NCBI GenBank assembly: GCA_013396755.1
Contig: VWZF01000445.1
Coordinates: 1,191,523-1,255,522 of the forward strand
Length of the DNA stretch: 64,000 nucleotides
Direction: 5' to 3'
Source of the DNA: Sclerurus mexicanus
Lineage: Eukaryota; Chordata; Aves; Passeriformes; Furnariidae
The position numbers were made by a program, and so were the translations under genes. The notes under the pieces are model-generated. The model was given only the letters and a program-made list of their open reading frames with translations, searched no databases and was not told the origin of the DNA. This document shows positions 47,732 through 60,100 of this stretch, in pieces. Position 1 is the first letter of the stretch, and each line of letters starts with the position of its first letter.

Positions 47732-50556
47732 GGTCTCCATGAGGCTTTCTTGGCCCAAGAATTAAGCCTGACATTTAATTCAAGTATAATTTTGCTAGTG
47801 GTAGATATATAAGTCCTTAATTTATTTGTTGTTCTCGTTGTTGAGAAAGCATCTATCTATAAACAAAAATAAAAAAATATTAAAAAGGTAAAAACAGTCT
47901 GACTTGCTCTGCAGAATTTTCAGTCCTACAGGATTTGGCAAAAATAGAATGAAGTACTTACATCTTCAAAAAGCATTTAGCCAAGCACTTCATCAAAGGT
48001 TAAAGTGCAGAAATAAGAAATATCTGAAAAATTGGCCCACTGGGCTGCAAGCTGGCCAAAGAGAGGAAGTGAATTTGAAGAGGAAAACAATTTATAAGGG
48101 GCTGCAATAAAGATCAGCAGATCTTCAGTCTCTCAATGGCATCAAAAGTTTCTGCTGTTTGTTCTTGATAGTGAATTCTGGCTAATGGTAAGGAAAGAAC
48201 AATACAATCAGAAACAGAAAAAATAAACTGTAAAATATTCATGCAGTGCAGTACTGATAAATAACACATGTGAAAAATAAAAACAGTCAAGAAAGAGTTC
48301 ACTGTCTAATGGAAAATGGTTGCAGAGTTACAAGGAAAACACTTCTATTAGAGAAAAAGAAAAATCTACACCAAATTCAACTAAAAGTGCAGCTCCAGTA
48401 AATAAGACAAGGTAAATTGCCTTAGAATTAGGCTCATTTTATATAAAATCAGTAAAATATAATCTAGATTAAACTGTATTCAATCCTTTGGTAAAGAGTG
48501 AAAGCATATGAATAGGGACACATTTACGCAGTACAAATTGTATCTAACTTGCAGTGTCCTATTGGACAGCATTACATTGTCTGTGGTTTGTCTCAAACCA
48601 CATTTTCAGGTGTTTTCCACTCTTACTGGTTTTGTCATCATAGTCATCATAGGATGCTTTGTTTGATCAGTATAAACTCCACTGTAGGTCTAGGAAAGAT
48701 GGACAAATCGTGGCCACCACCTGTCTTGCATCACTAGAGACGATGCATCATTGCAGACTGTACGAGTAGAGAGGTAACCAGACACCACCATTACTACCTT
48801 AAGTTTAAAAATAGGTTTTTCAAATTTTTCAAAGATTCTTCATTTTTTTCCTTCAAACCCTATAATTTGCTACACAAACCAGAGGTGTTAAAGCAGACAA
48901 ACTCACACCTTCTTCTAACCAAAGGATTAGGCTGGCCTTCCAGTTTTTACCTCTCTGCCAATGACCCAGTAAAGTCTGAAGTGAACCATAATATTTCAAA
49001 GTACTTTCTCACTTCTTTAAGAAAGAAAAGAAAAAAACAAAAGAAACCTTGTAATTTAAGTTTTTACATCATCTATGCTTTGCATATGCCTTTCAAATAC
49101 TCCCTTTGGGGCTGTTCCTCTAACTAGACACTCTGCAATTTTATCGTTCAGAGTTTCTGAGGAGTGAAATCATGAATGTATGTATAAATGTAATAGATGT
49201 CCTATATCCTTGCACAGGATGCTGATTTTTCCCTTGTTAGATACCAACACTATTTAGAGGAATTTCTCAGTTCTTTTTGTCTTTCTGAATTTCAAAAATT
49301 AGAGAAAAACATGTTAAATAACAGTCTCTTTCAGGTGTGCAGTTTTTCCATACTCTGATCTTGAACAAATTTGGCAAGGAATGAAGACAAGCACTGAGCT
49401 GGAAAGTAGGAACAGACATGTGAGATTTTGTGTTGGCATTGAACTAGCGGACTCAGAGAAATTATAGGTTGCTAAACTTCAGTGTGACCACGGAGGACAT
49501 GACCAAAGAATGAGGAAAGCTTCACAGAGAAGAGGTCTGATGGTACCAGGCTAAGCATAATATTAAACAGGGGAGAAAACCTATACTGCTTCCTCAGAAG
49601 AAAAATGCCATCCTGTGCTCCTGAATGGTAAAACATGCAAATGGCGCGACTGAGTCAACAAGTACTGTAGTGGCTAAATTTTTGCACAGAATCTGGTGAA
49701 TTTCTTCATTGCTAAAGGAATCTAAGCAAAAAGTCAGGAAATTTCATTCTAGGAATGGGTTTTAATAGTGCAGGTTACAAAGAGGCAGTGTTGTTTTCAA
49801 AAGACTATGTCATTCCTTGTTCTTTGCAGGTCAAGTCATAGCTGTTTTATCCCATAAAATATGATTTGTGTCAGAAAAATAGCAAATTCTCTTTGAATTC
49901 TATGGTGCAGTGTATTAAATGTCTAGGCATGAAAACAAAAAAGGAAGACAGAAAGTATCATTTGTTAAAGACACCAGTTGTTAAACAAAATATATACTAT
50001 ATAACCAGAATAATAACCATAAAGAATATCTCCACAATAAATGTTCAAAATTTTTGATTTCTCTTGGTTCTGAAAGTCATGTTTACCTGAGTAAACATAA
50101 TTCTCTTTGAATATCAGACTATCCTTTAGCAAGCATTATTTTCCTGTCAATCAACACTTTGCACAGCCATGCAAATGCAGCGTGGCCAGAGTTCTCTGGA
50201 TACTTCATTATCAATGGGTTCCACTTGTCCCAATGCCACTCTGTTTTAAAAACCATGCACTGTAGGAATTAGTAGTTTTCATAACTGAAGGTATTGATGA
50301 GAAAAAAATCAGGGGAAAAAGAATGTATCCACAGATCTCTTCACAAAGAGAACCACGATGGGATATAATAGAGAGACAAAGCAAAAGCTGGAGATAAATA
50401 TTGTTTCACTTTGCACATTCATTTTCCAGGCATCAGTCTAAAAACATTCATGCTAAAAGTAGTGGGAAATAGTCTGAAGACATTAAGTGACTTCATCTTA
50501 ATAGATGGTGTTTTGTAAGGATGAACTTCAGACAAATCTTTGATACTTCTATGCCT

Positions 50557-50578
50557 TAGAATCATAGAATGAGGGTTT
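50557..50578 (-). mobile_element. Minimal CR1 3' terminus remnant
   Basis: tagaatcatagaatgagggt resembles the reverse complement of the CR1 terminal repeat and the first bases of the tail. Only about 20 bases match, so chance is possible. Confidence 0.35.
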
Positions 50579-53500
50579 TCAATTTGCCTAGCTATGGCAA
50601 ATCCCCAAAAAACTAAAACTTGTGTTCCACTGAACTGTTGATTCTCATAAAAATGTGCAAGACATTTTCAATAAAACATGTGGAACAGGGGATTCATAAT
50701 GGCACCCAGAGTGTGGAGGTGCAGGGTCTGGTGCAATGATTTGAACAGCAGCACTAGGCTCCTGATGTGTAAAACAGTAACAATCTTGGTAAGTAGCAAT
50801 GAAAACAAAAGCTTTTATGTGCCTTTTAGTTCAGAGCTTCCCATACTGGATTGTTCCTTCAAGGGCAGTTTTCTTAATCCTTTCTCAAAGCTAGGTTTAT
50901 GTTTTTCCAATGAAGGGCTTAAAATTTTCCTCTATTAGATTCCTCGTCATCTGCATTCATTGCAATGACTGATATCTGACTTCCTAGTATTACAAGTAAA
51001 CTCCAAAAGCAAAGAGAGAGAGTGGGTTTGATGTCAGCTTTATTTTGGCCAGAACTAGATTCCTGTTTTCCACTGAAAGTCATGAATCCTTTATTACAAG
51101 GAAGACTTACATAAAAATGAAGATCTAAATTTCAAGTGAATATGTAAAACTGAAAAGCAGGAGACTGTGAAGACAAACACAAGGCAATACATCACTAAGA
51201 GCCCCAGTTTATTTTTGATGTGTCACAACATCTCTCATAATGTCACGGCTGGATGCCCCCTGCTGCAAGACATAGGCTTATAAAAGTGGGCCAGGCCTTT
51301 AATTAATATGAACAGGAGACACATTCATCTACTGCACTAAATAGATCTCCTTTTTTCTTCCATTTTCAGACCTTCCAAATACTACAATTTTTAACTGCAT
51401 CTCCAAAAACCAGTGTTCTTTGTCAAGCTGCACATTACTATCTCTGGTTCTCATCACGTATCTCCTTCCATTGTAATTTCTTTTTCACCAAGGAGATCAT
51501 TAATAATCTAAATGGAAATTTGGTGCAATTGCTTAGAAATTGCTTTCCATTACAGAAAAATAACAGAAAGCTGAATAAAGTCTTTCATGCATCTATGTAA
51601 ACTCTGAAAATAGAAATAAAAGAAGCAGTACATTGAACATAATGAGCAGAAAAAAAATCAGAAAAGTAATTTTCAATACACTTGAGGCACAAGGTCAGGA
51701 GGTACTAGCCCAGAAAAGACTACAGCTATGGCTCTCTCCCTCTTTGCAAATGCTGACATATATATATCCAGAAACAGTCACCATTTTTATGTTGAATCTA
51801 CTCGACACAGCATGACAGATAAAATTAACCTACAATGCTAAGTAAATAAAGTCAGTGTGTGCTGATCTGAACACAGACTTTCTGTTCTACTGGAAAAGAC
51901 CAGATTTGTTTTCATTATGATAGGGACAAAAGGAAAAGCTGAATTTTATTTGCAAGGGAATTTAATAAAGCAAAAATAATTGGATAAAGCAATATGCTCC
52001 ACTTCAAAAAAAAATGAATATTTGTGTTAAGATTCTAATTTAAGTTCAGACTACAGGTTGTGAAAATAAGAAGCTTTTTTTAAATGAGAAACCATAGCAT
52101 TTCATTATGGGTAAGACTGAAAATGAGATTTTCATAATTTTTTGTTAATTAGATTTTACTGAAAATCATGTTTTACACAAAATTTTACTATTTATAAATA
52201 CAAATGCTTTTTTGAAACTTCTATTTCAGAAATCTCTCCAGTCTTTAATTCCACAGCTGAGAAAATAATGTACTTGTGTTATCAGTCCACAGTACAAATT
52301 TTGGAGGGTTGGGAATTTCATCAGAACCAAATCAAACCAAAATCAACTTCAGTGAAAAACAACTTGTTGGAGCTGACAGACTGTTAAAAGTGTAGATACT
52401 AGAGACAAGACAGAAATTAGGTGCAAACTGTGTGTCCTGTACGCTGTGTACATTGAACACCCACTAAGCAGATAACATTACAGAATGAAGAGCATTAAAT
52501 GTCAAGGACATCAGATACAGAAAGGGGAAGGCAATGAATGCACTTAAGAAGTCATCAAGAAGTGGAAGCACTGAAGGAACATTCACACAAATATGCTATA
52601 AGGTGAACAAAACTGATGCTCTTAGTCAGAAGTTATTGCAGCAATATATAAGGGGATGGAAAAAGTCAGAGTATGCACCAAGTCTTTAAGTGTACTCATT
52701 ACAAACCAGCCAAAATAGGAAGAAAAAACAGTCAAGGTATTTTATATCTTGCAGGCAAGTCTTTATTCAGAAATCAATTTGGGGAACTAAAATTCTGCAG
52801 AGTTCCTAGATTCGCTTAGTTTTGTATCAACCAGCAAAAACGGGAAAAAATCCCTTTTAGCAAGGGATTAAAACAAGCAATGACTCAAACAATAAAGGCC
52901 ATGCACTTAGCCTTTATTCATACATGCAGAATTAGTCCAAACACTAAGAATAAGTCCAAAAAATATGAGTGATGAAGCTGATTAATCTCAAAATTAGGAT
53001 ATTTATTATGTCCTGTATTATGCGCATTTAGCTACTCAATATTAAAAATCTCACTCCAGTGAAACAAAGGAAATGGTTGTACTGCAGACTGTCATAAAAT
53101 GCTGCTTTGAGAAGTCAGAGCTGACAGTCAGAGCTGTTCAGTATCATGACAGAGGAGATCACTGGGGAGGCAGCTGAGGAGAATGGACTGGGGGGTTCTG
53201 CAGGAGTGAAGGGGGCAAAGGAGTTCACTCCAAAGGATTCACTACAAGCAAGGTTTTCTTTATCCACTGTGGGACAAACCCTGACAACCTCACTGCTTTA
53301 GAGGATGGATAAAAAACATGCTTCATGCCTACTGGTTAGTAGGATGCCTCCTTTAGGAGGCAAAAAAATGTTAAGCTGGGAGACAAGGTTTTTCCAAGCC
53401 AACTTCCAGCACAAGAAAACATAACTGGAGCCACTCAGCCCCAGAGACCTGGAGTTCTCAGGCAAAGAAACACTCTTAACTCAGGTTTTAATTTTCACTT

Positions 53501-54801
53501 GATTTATATCAGAAATAATACATAATAGCTCTCCTATTCACCACTGTGCTCTGTAATGCTCACACATACAGAGTATGCAGATTATGAGACAGACTAATGT
53601 CTCTCTCCACTGAAATTACTGTAATAGCAAAGCCGTTTTGCAAATGACAGTGTAAGTATCAGCTCAGATAATTCTGGAAAATTAATGCCACAAATGAAAT
53701 GCAGCCTCAGAGCTGAGGGAGTACATTTTATTATTTAGTCTTTTTACTCTTGCTTTATATACATTGTTTACTACTCTGTTCCTATATATACATATATTTT
53801 CAGATGTGCAAAACTTTCCACACTATGAGGAGTATAATTGCTTTGTTTCCCCTGCCCTCCCCGTTCTTCAGCACGAGGCTATCACAATCATTTAGCAGGC
53901 TTTAAAAGCAAAAAGGCTTTGAATCTCAGAATCAGCTAACATGAATGCTGAGAGCTACTAAGCAGGGAAAGATGAACAGCATGCAGAGTGAGGTGGAGAT
54001 CAGAGGTGTGCACTCAGTGTCTTCTAACCTGGAGAAGAGGATGGGAAAGCCAAATACAGCTCCAAGGCAGCAATTCATTCACTTTAGGTGCCCTAAAATT
54101 CCTCTGCAGAGGTGCTGTGCTCTCTCCACACTGACAGATGGAGGCCAAATCATTAGCATGGACTAAAGCACCTGATATTTTGAAGGCTCAGAATACATCA
54201 AAGAGATCCTACGCAAAAGAATATCTGACTCTGCAGGGCAGGGACAAGGAAGAAAAGCTTCACAGGACACTACCAGAAACATAATAAGGGTGAAATGGCA
54301 AGGTGACTGCAACAGTTACACAAGTTTGCTGGTTGTTTGCCTTTGGATTCATTGATATATTTCTATTTTTGAGACCTACAGAACGGTCTCATCCTATTTA
54401 TGCTACTAGTAAACTGATATTATTTACGACTAACAACAAACAATTTTTTTAAACTTAGAGTCTGTATATGCCTCTCATTGTTTCAAACTATACAATTATC
54501 AAACAGAAAGGGCAAATCCTCTCCATGGCCAGATCCTTGGAGGTTCCTTAATCCACAGGGTGCTAAACACAGTCTTTATCCATAATGAGGAAAACATCCA
54601 TAATGCATTAAACACACTTCAAGAATCCTCCAAAGTGATTGAATCTAAACCAAAATTAAGTAGGAGAAGAGTACAGAGCCTATATACCTCACAGATGCTC
54701 TGAACTGCAGCACATTTTAGTCTGTGTCACACAATGTAGATAAAGAACATTCCTTCTTTCTTCATATACTACTTACTATATCCGGTTCTTCAATGACATG
54801 A

Positions 54802-54814
54802 TTTTTTTTTTTTT
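54802..54814 (+). repeat. T13 homopolymer
   Basis: Thirteen T in a row, followed by aaatctg. No associated element. Confidence 0.9.
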
Positions 54815-55114
54815 AAATCTGTTTTCTGAGCCATTTCATCTTTTCTATGCTTCAAGGCTGTGGTACCTGCTTTCGATACTTTATGTTTGAGTTATTATAG
54901 GGTTTTAATTGTCATACTAATTCTGGTAACTCATATCTTGTGTTGTCTTTCTACTGAATTCAGATTCCAAGTCAATCACATAATTAACTCTGTTGTTGCA
55001 TTTACCTGACTGCAGGACATCAAAAAATACTTTGCAGAAACCCAGGTTCTCAGTCTACAAAACCCCTTATGATCATGGACCATTTGGCAGATAGGAATTC
55101 TGCTAAATGGTGAG

Positions 55115-56062
55115 ATTCAATGAGTTGCAGTCAATAGCTCAATATCTAAGTGATGAGTATTGTTCTTCAGGGGTCAGGGTTGGGACCAACACTGTTTAAC
55201 ACCTGTTGGTGACATGGACAGTGGGATTGAATGTGACCTCAGCAAGACTGCAAACAATCCCAGGCTGTGTGGTATGGTCAAGATCCTGGAGGGAAGGGAT
55301 GCCATCCAGAGGCACCCTGAGAGGCTTTACAGGTGGACCCATGTGAATGTCATGAAGTTCAGTAAGGCCAAGTGCAAAGTCCTGCATGTGGGTCAGGACA
55401 ATTTCAAGCACTAATACAAGCTGGGCAGACAATGGATTGAGAGCAGCCCAGAGGAGGACTTGGGCGTGTTGGTAGATGAGAAGCTGGATATGAGCTGGCA
55501 ATGTGAGCTCACAGACCAGAAGGGCAGATATGTCCTGGGCTGCATCAAAAAGCAGAATGGTAAGCAGGTTGAGGGTAGGGATTTTCTGGTCTGTTCTTGT
55601 GAGACCTCACCTGCAGTGTCCGCTTCTGGGGCCTCCAACAAAGAAGTACTGGACCTGATGGACTGAGTCCAGAGGAGGCCAAAACAGAGATCAGACAACA
55701 GGCTAAGGGATTTGGCCTGTTCAACCTAGAGAAGAGAAGGCTCCAGAGAGACCTTACAGCAGCCTTTCGGTATTGAAAGGGACTAAAAGAGACATGGGGA
55801 AGGACTTTTTAACACAGACATGCAGTGATAGGACAAGGGAGAATGGCTTCAAACTGAAAGAGGGCACGTTAAAGTTAGAGATTAGAAAAAAAATTCTTCA
55901 CTGTGAGGTTGGTGAAGCGCTGGAACAGGTTGCTCAGAGAAGTTGTGGATGCCCCTTCCCTGGAAATGTTCAAGGACAGGTTGGATGAGGCCCTGAGCAA
56001 CCTGGTTTGGTGGAAGGTGTCCATGGCAGGGGATTGGAACAATTCTATGATTCTATGATTTG
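55115..56062 (+). mobile_element. CR1 LINE, 5'-truncated, with reverse-transcriptase C-terminal relic
   Basis: About 950 bases of CR1 from mid reverse transcriptase to the 3' end. Readable blocks in shifting frames include a degraded MDSGIECDLSK, EGRDAIQRHPERL, FSKAKCKVLHVG, LGVLVDEKLDMSWQCEL, GCIKKQNG and GFKLKEGTLKLEIRK. The FADD catalytic block is destroyed and several deletions are present, including the block of about 15 residues after GCIKK. The 3' tail keeps ggaaggtgtcc and tctatgattctatgattt but has lost the usual tagatgatcttt...ccaaacc stretch. It is a dead copy that no longer encodes a full product. Confidence 0.95.
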
Positions 56063-56554
56063 AAGGATCACCGACCCTATTCAGGACTTGTCAATTATTA
56101 GTTCAAAATTAGAGCCAGGAAATAAATTTTGCTGGTTTTGGAATCTCTAAGTCTGTCAGTTTCTTCTGAACTGCTTCATATGAAACGTACAACATTATAG
56201 TCAGAAGTAATTATAAGGACAAAATTCAAAGCAAATGAAGAAAAGACAGAGGATGGTCACAAACTATTTAGCTGCTAAAACTACTGGAAAGCAAAACTGC
56301 ATCTTACCACTTAGACAATAATTTCCAGTTTTTTCTTATCTCCTTTCCTGTATTACAATTTTCCTTGCATGCAATTACATTATTTCTTTAGTTAGGATCA
56401 AAAGTGAATCTTCTCTCTCCACTTTGGTTCAGAAAGGTCTCAGACTCAGGAAGTGAATTAGATTCCTAGTAGGATTACTTACTGGTCAGTAATAATGGGG
56501 CCTTGTACACTCAACATTTTCTTGATAACACAAGCATAACAGAGGTCATACTTT
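56063..56554. other. Spacer between two CR1 copies
   Basis: About 490 bases of AT-rich DNA with no recognised content. Confidence 0.4.
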
Positions 56555-57185
56555 GTTAGGTGACAAGAGGATGTGCAGGACTGCAAATACTTGGAGACAT
56601 TAAATGCAAAATGTTCTTGACAAACTGGAGAAATGGTCTGGAAAAATGCAATTCATTAAGTGTATCTCTAGAAAAGTGTACACAAATAGAACATGAGAAA
56701 CAACTACCCATGGCAGCAGTCATGCTGGAAAGGATCCGGAGGATGCAAACAGAAAATGACTCAGCACTGATCTACTGCTATGGAAATTCATGCTTTTTGT
56801 ACTATGAGCTTATATTCCTTAAACAAACAGGAGTATAAACTTTAAGAGGTACAAAATAATCCTCTTTGCTACTTTCCTCACCAGCCCTGGAGTCTCAGCA
56901 GGTCTTTTGTGTCCAGTGTTGGGTATCACCTTTCAAGAAAGACGTAGACAATCAAGAGAGAACCCAGAGGGGAATGCTGAACAAAGTGGAAGATATTTGA
57001 TCTCTGAAAAAAAATAAAAAATTATTCGATTTGTTTTATCTGGGGAAGAATGCTTGCAAGGCACAAAAGAAAAGATGTTCTCTATGAATCTGAAGAAATA
57101 CTTAAAGTTTAGATTGAGAAAAGGGCTTTGGGAAGTTTTTTGTATTTTGTAGGTTATGAGCAATCATCTCCAACAGAAGTGATGG
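56555..57185 (+). mobile_element. Ancient CR1 fragment
   Basis: The blocks follow old CR1 subfamilies in order: actgcaaatacttggaga, ttcttgacaaactggagaaa with tggtctggaaaa, agcagtcatgctggaaagga, then ccagccctggagtc, gtgtccagtgttgggtatca, and tttcaagaaagacgtagaca. They end in the region before the old-CR1 tail. Divergence is far greater than for the copy ending at 56062, so this insertion is older. No frame is intact. Confidence 0.7.
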
Positions 57186-60100
57186 GGATAAACCAAAAGC
57201 ATATCAAACCTACTGTAATGTAATACTGTTGAAGAGGTGAGACTGGGTTCTTTGACTGCTAGTGGCTTATGAAAGAACAATCCCTAAATATTATTGCATT
57301 TGAAAGGCACCAGTTAATTTTGCATAATATACACTATTAGCTATTGATACACTTCCTTTGTTTAGGGAAATCTGAATAATAAAACAGATTGCTGTTTCCA
57401 TCAACACACTTCAAGCTGGATTTAATAGTGCTGAAATGCTAATTGTGAATTGTATTTCACACCATACTCCACAGACTACTTTAAAAAGAGGAAAACATAT
57501 TATGTTAAATACCACAATGCATGCACTCTGAGTCATCTAAGCATATGATGAACTGGAACAATACCAGCAGCACAACAAAAAAGTGGCTGAAACTAAGCTA
57601 GAGGGAGTACAATACCTTTTGATCAGGCCTAGAATATGATGAGAATATATACAGCTGCACATACACCAATAGGCTTCTGGCAAAGAAAACAACGTGAACA
57701 TTTTTTCTCTCTCCCTCTTCTTTCCCCAGTGTAACCCTTCCAAATGTATTTGCATTAAGTCACTAAGAAGCAAAATAAGTCATCTTGTTTGCATGAAGAA
57801 CAGGCAGCTTCAACATCAGTTCCCCATGCTCCACTGTGATGCTGACCATACTCACATTACACAGATGCTTGCTTTTAGCATCCTAATGAGAACTTTCAAG
57901 AATTCAATTACTATTAAATTAGCTTTACTGAATGTTATCAGAATGCTTCTGAGGGTTTTGTATTATCCTATCAGCACAGGAAGGAAGGAATACCACACTG
58001 TCAATCCAATTATTTTTTCATGTACTTTTTAGAAGGAGGGGAAGGGTCAAGCATATGATTTGTCTTTTTCGTGGGAAAAGAAAAGAAGGGAGCTGATATC
58101 TTTGGCAGTTCAGTACCAGTTCCTTGGAACTTGAAGAAAGCCACTTTTTTCAAAGCCTCTCAGAATTCTTGGTAACCACCAGCTTTCAGCAGTCACTGTA
58201 GCATTTCCAGAGACATTGGCTCCCTCTGAAACAGCAGTCAAGTGGAAAGGCTATTTCTCATTATCCACAACATTGAACTGGAATTCAAATAAGTTAGTTT
58301 AGACTCCGCCTTGCATAACTGCAGATCTTCTGAAGTAAAAGAAGCTCTGGAAAAGCCCACCTGGCTTCCTCCAGTTGGGTTCTGAAGCCCTCTCAGAAGC
58401 CCAGTGACTATGACTGCATGATTCTGAGATACCTGGGTGTGGAGGTGCAGTTGCTCATGAGGATACCTCTGCTCTCAGAATAAAGGCCAGAACACTGGTC
58501 CTCAGTCCTTTCATCCAATAGTTTTATGTCTTCCCTGGTACCTTTTAGCATTGTCCAAAGCAATATTACAGAGGGTAGTGTACTTCAGTTACAGTTCCAT
58601 GGTAACATTATGTGAATCCTAGATATTTGTAAATAGGCATTACATGCACAGATTTCCTTTCTCTCAGCTTTCCTCCTTCACATCCCTGGATTCTCACATT
58701 TTCCTTTAAAATATGCCCTAGAAAGCTTTTTGGTACTTTGCTCTCTTGGTTTCCATTCTGGTAGTTTTGTTTCCACAACTCTTTTCTGAGGATTGAGCAT
58801 TAATAGGCCCCATCAGTTCACAATTGTATTCCATTTCTGAGATGTGTAACAACCCTGTTAAGAACTGAGACAGAAACTAGAGTAGGGATTTTATATATAA
58901 ATCCTCAGATGTCCCACTGTGCTCATCATTCATCAATAGCTCAGTCAACTGCCATACTATTAGAAATAGATGATGCCAGCAGGGATCAAAGCACAAGGGA
59001 CTCAGCGCATATTAACTGAATTAAATTGTAACTGTATTAAACTTCCATGAATTCACAGGTTGATTTTAGCTTGTTTAGCAACTAAACTTCTACTCAGTGG
59101 ATATAAAAATACCTACATACAAATATATACCTATAAAAAGAAGGAATTAATACTCTCAATACATTGCAAATTTAAAAGAATCAAATACAATTAAAACCTG
59201 CTTAGCTTAGCAGTAATGCAGAAGAATATAATTATTTCTCTCAGTGCTTAGATTACCTTCTCTGTTAAACCCTTTTCTTCTGGAAAACCTTAGCTGTTCA
59301 GAGAGCATAAAGAACAGTAAATAAATATGTGGCAATAGTAATTTAGTTACTCATATTACTGGAAAAATGGTTGTACTTAATGCTTCAGCATACACAGTGC
59401 CATAAAATTGCCTTTTCTTATTTATTGAACTAATCCAGGGAAGAGTTATCATCCAAATATGCCAAATCTAGTGTACACCCAGCTAACTCATGTTGTGACT
59501 GCAAGCTGGTATACCCCTGTGCCACACAGCAATAAAGGGCCTCAGTGACACTGTAAGGTGACAAAACACAGCACTGTGCTCGTCAAACAGCATGTTCCAT
59601 GCAGGAGGTAGCATCCATAAGGTGCTACCTTCTTTCAGCTCCAGTCACTTTTGAGACAGGCAGGTACCATCCCTTGGGGGGGAGGCAGCAGATTTGCTCC
59701 CATCCTCCAGAGCCAAGGCAGGACGTATTCTGTTCATTGCACTCCAAGACAGATATTTCCATGAGCCACCAGCTGTCACCGCACCAGAAGCTTCTGCTGA
59801 TGGAGGGCAACACACAACAAAGGGATGTCAGGCCCAGGCAGCTTGTGAGAGCAGGGCAGGGTTTTCTATTCAGTGTTACACAGAGGCGGGAGGCAGTGAA
59901 CACACCTCCAGCTCAATGGGCCTTGCCCTTACACCTCCCTGAGAGGAGAGCGTCTCCCTCTCTTGCACTCATGTCCTTGCTGCTCACCTGTCTCCTGTAC
60001 AAGCATATAGCTTGGAGAGCCTCAGAAAAAATTCTTGTGAACAAGTGATTCAGACTGTAATCTTTTATTTCAAGTGAACCAAGTGGTGTTGACTGGTGCA

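Larger units (their letters stand above)
44101..55114. other. Long non-coding stretch with one tiny CR1 remnant
   Basis: About 11 kb of AT-rich DNA without a recognisable gene. Contains a GC-richer patch at about 47430-47700 followed by a T16 run, a minimal CR1 terminus near 50557, and poly(T) at 54802-54814. Open frames are short and arbitrary. Confidence 0.4.

Noticed and set aside
51279..51286. TATAAAAG with somewhat GC-richer flanks
   Set aside because: An isolated TATA match with no upstream elements, exon or LTR ends around it.
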